Shown: positions 63,205-64,000 of the stretch, one piece after another
Numbering within the stretch: position 1 is the stretch's first letter
Layout of the letters: each line of letters opens with the position of its first letter
Source of the DNA: Pseudothermotoga_B sp051235805
GTDB lineage: Bacteria; Thermotogota; Thermotogae; Thermotogales; DSM-5069
NCBI RefSeq assembly: GCF_051235805.1
Contig: NZ_JBPNXV010000003.1
Coordinates: 49,849 to 113,848, forward strand
DNA: 64,000 nucleotides
Direction: 5' to 3'
Notes under the pieces: model-generated
The model's database searches: none
Told to the model about the DNA's origin: nothing
Seen by the model: only the letters and a program-made list of their open reading frames with translations
Made by a program: the position numbers and the translations under genes

Positions 63205-64000
63205 TCATCTCTCCCTACCAAAGAGCAACCATGCCATAGTCCAGTTGCCAAGCAAGAAAAAGATTGAGGTTACTATTGAAGAGATAGCCAAAGTTGGCAC
63301 ACCGGTCAAGAAATGTCCAATGTTGCACCCACCAGCAGTCGCAGCCCCAAAGCCCATCAAGACACCGCCAACTAAAACTTGAAGGTATGTGGATGGTTTC
63401 TTGGGCATGCGAAGCTTGAATTCTTTGCCAACAATTGCTATAAACATCGCACCTAAGATTATACCGAGCACCTCTGCACCAATCCAGTTCAATGGCTTGT
63501 TGCCTGTGTACACAGAGAGAATATTGGTCCAGCCACCTGTGATGCCCAGTCCGTAGTTTCTACCGCTCGCCGCACTTGCCCACCAAGCTATCGGTTGCAG
63601 TATGGCTATCAATACAGCCGCGACAATCCAGTTGATCTTCGTTTCACGCTGACTCGTTTTCGTGCCAAATGCGTACCACAAGAGCAATACGACAAAGATC
63701 AAGGTGATTATCCATGGATTTACGTTGAAGATCGTTGCCAAAGTTGGTCCTGTCTTCGACACATACACTGAGCTATTGGATGCAACTGTGATGTTGTACT
63801 TGTTCAACCATTTCATCCAGCCAGAGAGTACTCCACCGCTGGTCGCCTGGGCTGTCAGACCAAAAGCAAGAGCAGCCAACCAAGCAGTTGTCATACCTTC
63901 TCCTACTCGGTAAGTCACACCAGAAGCGCAACCTCCAGCCAGTACCATGCCAATCCCAAAGATGTAACCACCAACTATATTCGCAATCCAGTTCAACGGC
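63205..64000 (-). CDS. YeeE/YedE (TsuA-like) thiosulfate transporter, partial at right edge
   Basis: At least 265 residues seen; the real start lies beyond the window because the open frame continues to the edge. Membrane helices and the family signatures GGCASGVTYRVGEGM and GGCNIGHFLTGVP with conserved cysteines that relay thiosulfate through the membrane. The neighbour DsrE/F/H genes and the HTH-TusA regulator support thiosulfate or sulfur uptake. Confidence 0.92.
   Translation of the reverse strand, partial: PLNWIANIVGGYIFGIGMVLAGGCASGVTYRVGEGMTTAWLAALAFGLTAQATSGGVLSGWMKWLNKYNITVASNSSVYVSKTGPTLATIFNVNPWIITLIFVVLLLWYAFGTKTSQRETKINWIVAAVLIAILQPIAWWASAASGRNYGLGITGGWTNILSVYTGNKPLNWIGAEVLGIILGAMFIAIVGKEFKLRMPKKPSTYLQVLVGGVLMGFGAATAGGCNIGHFLTGVPTLAISSIVTSIFFLLGNWTMAWLLFGRER

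Overview
This window is a chromosomal segment of a thermophilic bacterium of the Thermotogales, most likely Pseudothermotoga or Thermotoga and close to T. profunda. The evidence is moderate GC, A/G-rich codon use, frequent GTG and TTG starts with strong GGAGG sites, a long RecG, TRAP and ABC sugar systems, GH130 and GH36 enzymes, and above all a CRISPR-linked Argonaute of 640 residues with a catalytic layout matching Marinitoga piezophila Ago. The species is an inference.

Layout. 1-7.9 kb (minus strand): partial lytic transglycosylase, prepilin peptidase, TPR protein, flippase-like membrane protein, glycosyltransferase, recG, a 38-residue membrane micro-protein, hpt and a metallo-hydrolase, with tRNA-Val(CAC) on the plus strand. 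8.2-12.7 kb: chaperone operon dnaK-hsp20-clpB-like, whose ClpB lacks the M domain. 12.7-20.1 kb: LacI regulator divergent from a sugar isomerase, TRAP transporter and two DapA-family aldolases. 20.2-22.4 kb: an FAD oxidoreductase and two unknown small genes.

22.8-45.2 kb is the main interest: a type III-A CRISPR island. It opens with a divergent set resembling the CalpL/CalpT/CalpS signalling module: a Lon-SAVED protease with candidate dyad Ser144/Lys183 on the minus strand, and a sigma-like protein plus a candidate MazF-like CalpT on the plus strand. A CARF-effector and cas10-csm2-csm3-csm4-csm5 with a Cas6-like RAMP follow. Next come zinc-ribbon, DUF5685, J-domain and DedA genes, then a tightly packed block cas6 - CRISPR-associated primase-polymerase (CAPP) - cas1 - cas2 - argonaute. 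A leader of about 600 bp precedes an array of 45 repeats and 44 spacers. Several spacers, read as reverse complement, encode the same short peptides (GEV..KDPP, HDGRRP, LAYGP, GGGAKFHLP). This suggests repeated sampling of homologous genes, with crRNAs antisense to the mRNA.

The likely logic is as follows. Cas10 (intact HD and GGDD motifs) makes cyclic oligoadenylates on target recognition. These would activate the CARF effector and the Lon-SAVED protease, which could free the sigma-like factor. CAPP, Cas1 and Cas2 would handle spacer acquisition, and Ago would be an RNA- or DNA-guided nuclease tied to this block.

45.3-57.5 kb: carbohydrate cluster (two GH130 phosphorylases, GH36 alpha-galactosidase, ROK regulator, ABC importer, two further glycosidase-like proteins), fitting galactomannan or mannoside use. 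57.6-61.3 kb (minus): two 2-hydroxyacid dehydrogenases, a TIM-barrel isomerase and an HpcH/HpaI aldolase. 61.6-64 kb (minus): an HTH-TusA fusion regulator with DsrH/F/E-like proteins and a partial YeeE/YedE transporter, a sulfur import and relay cluster.
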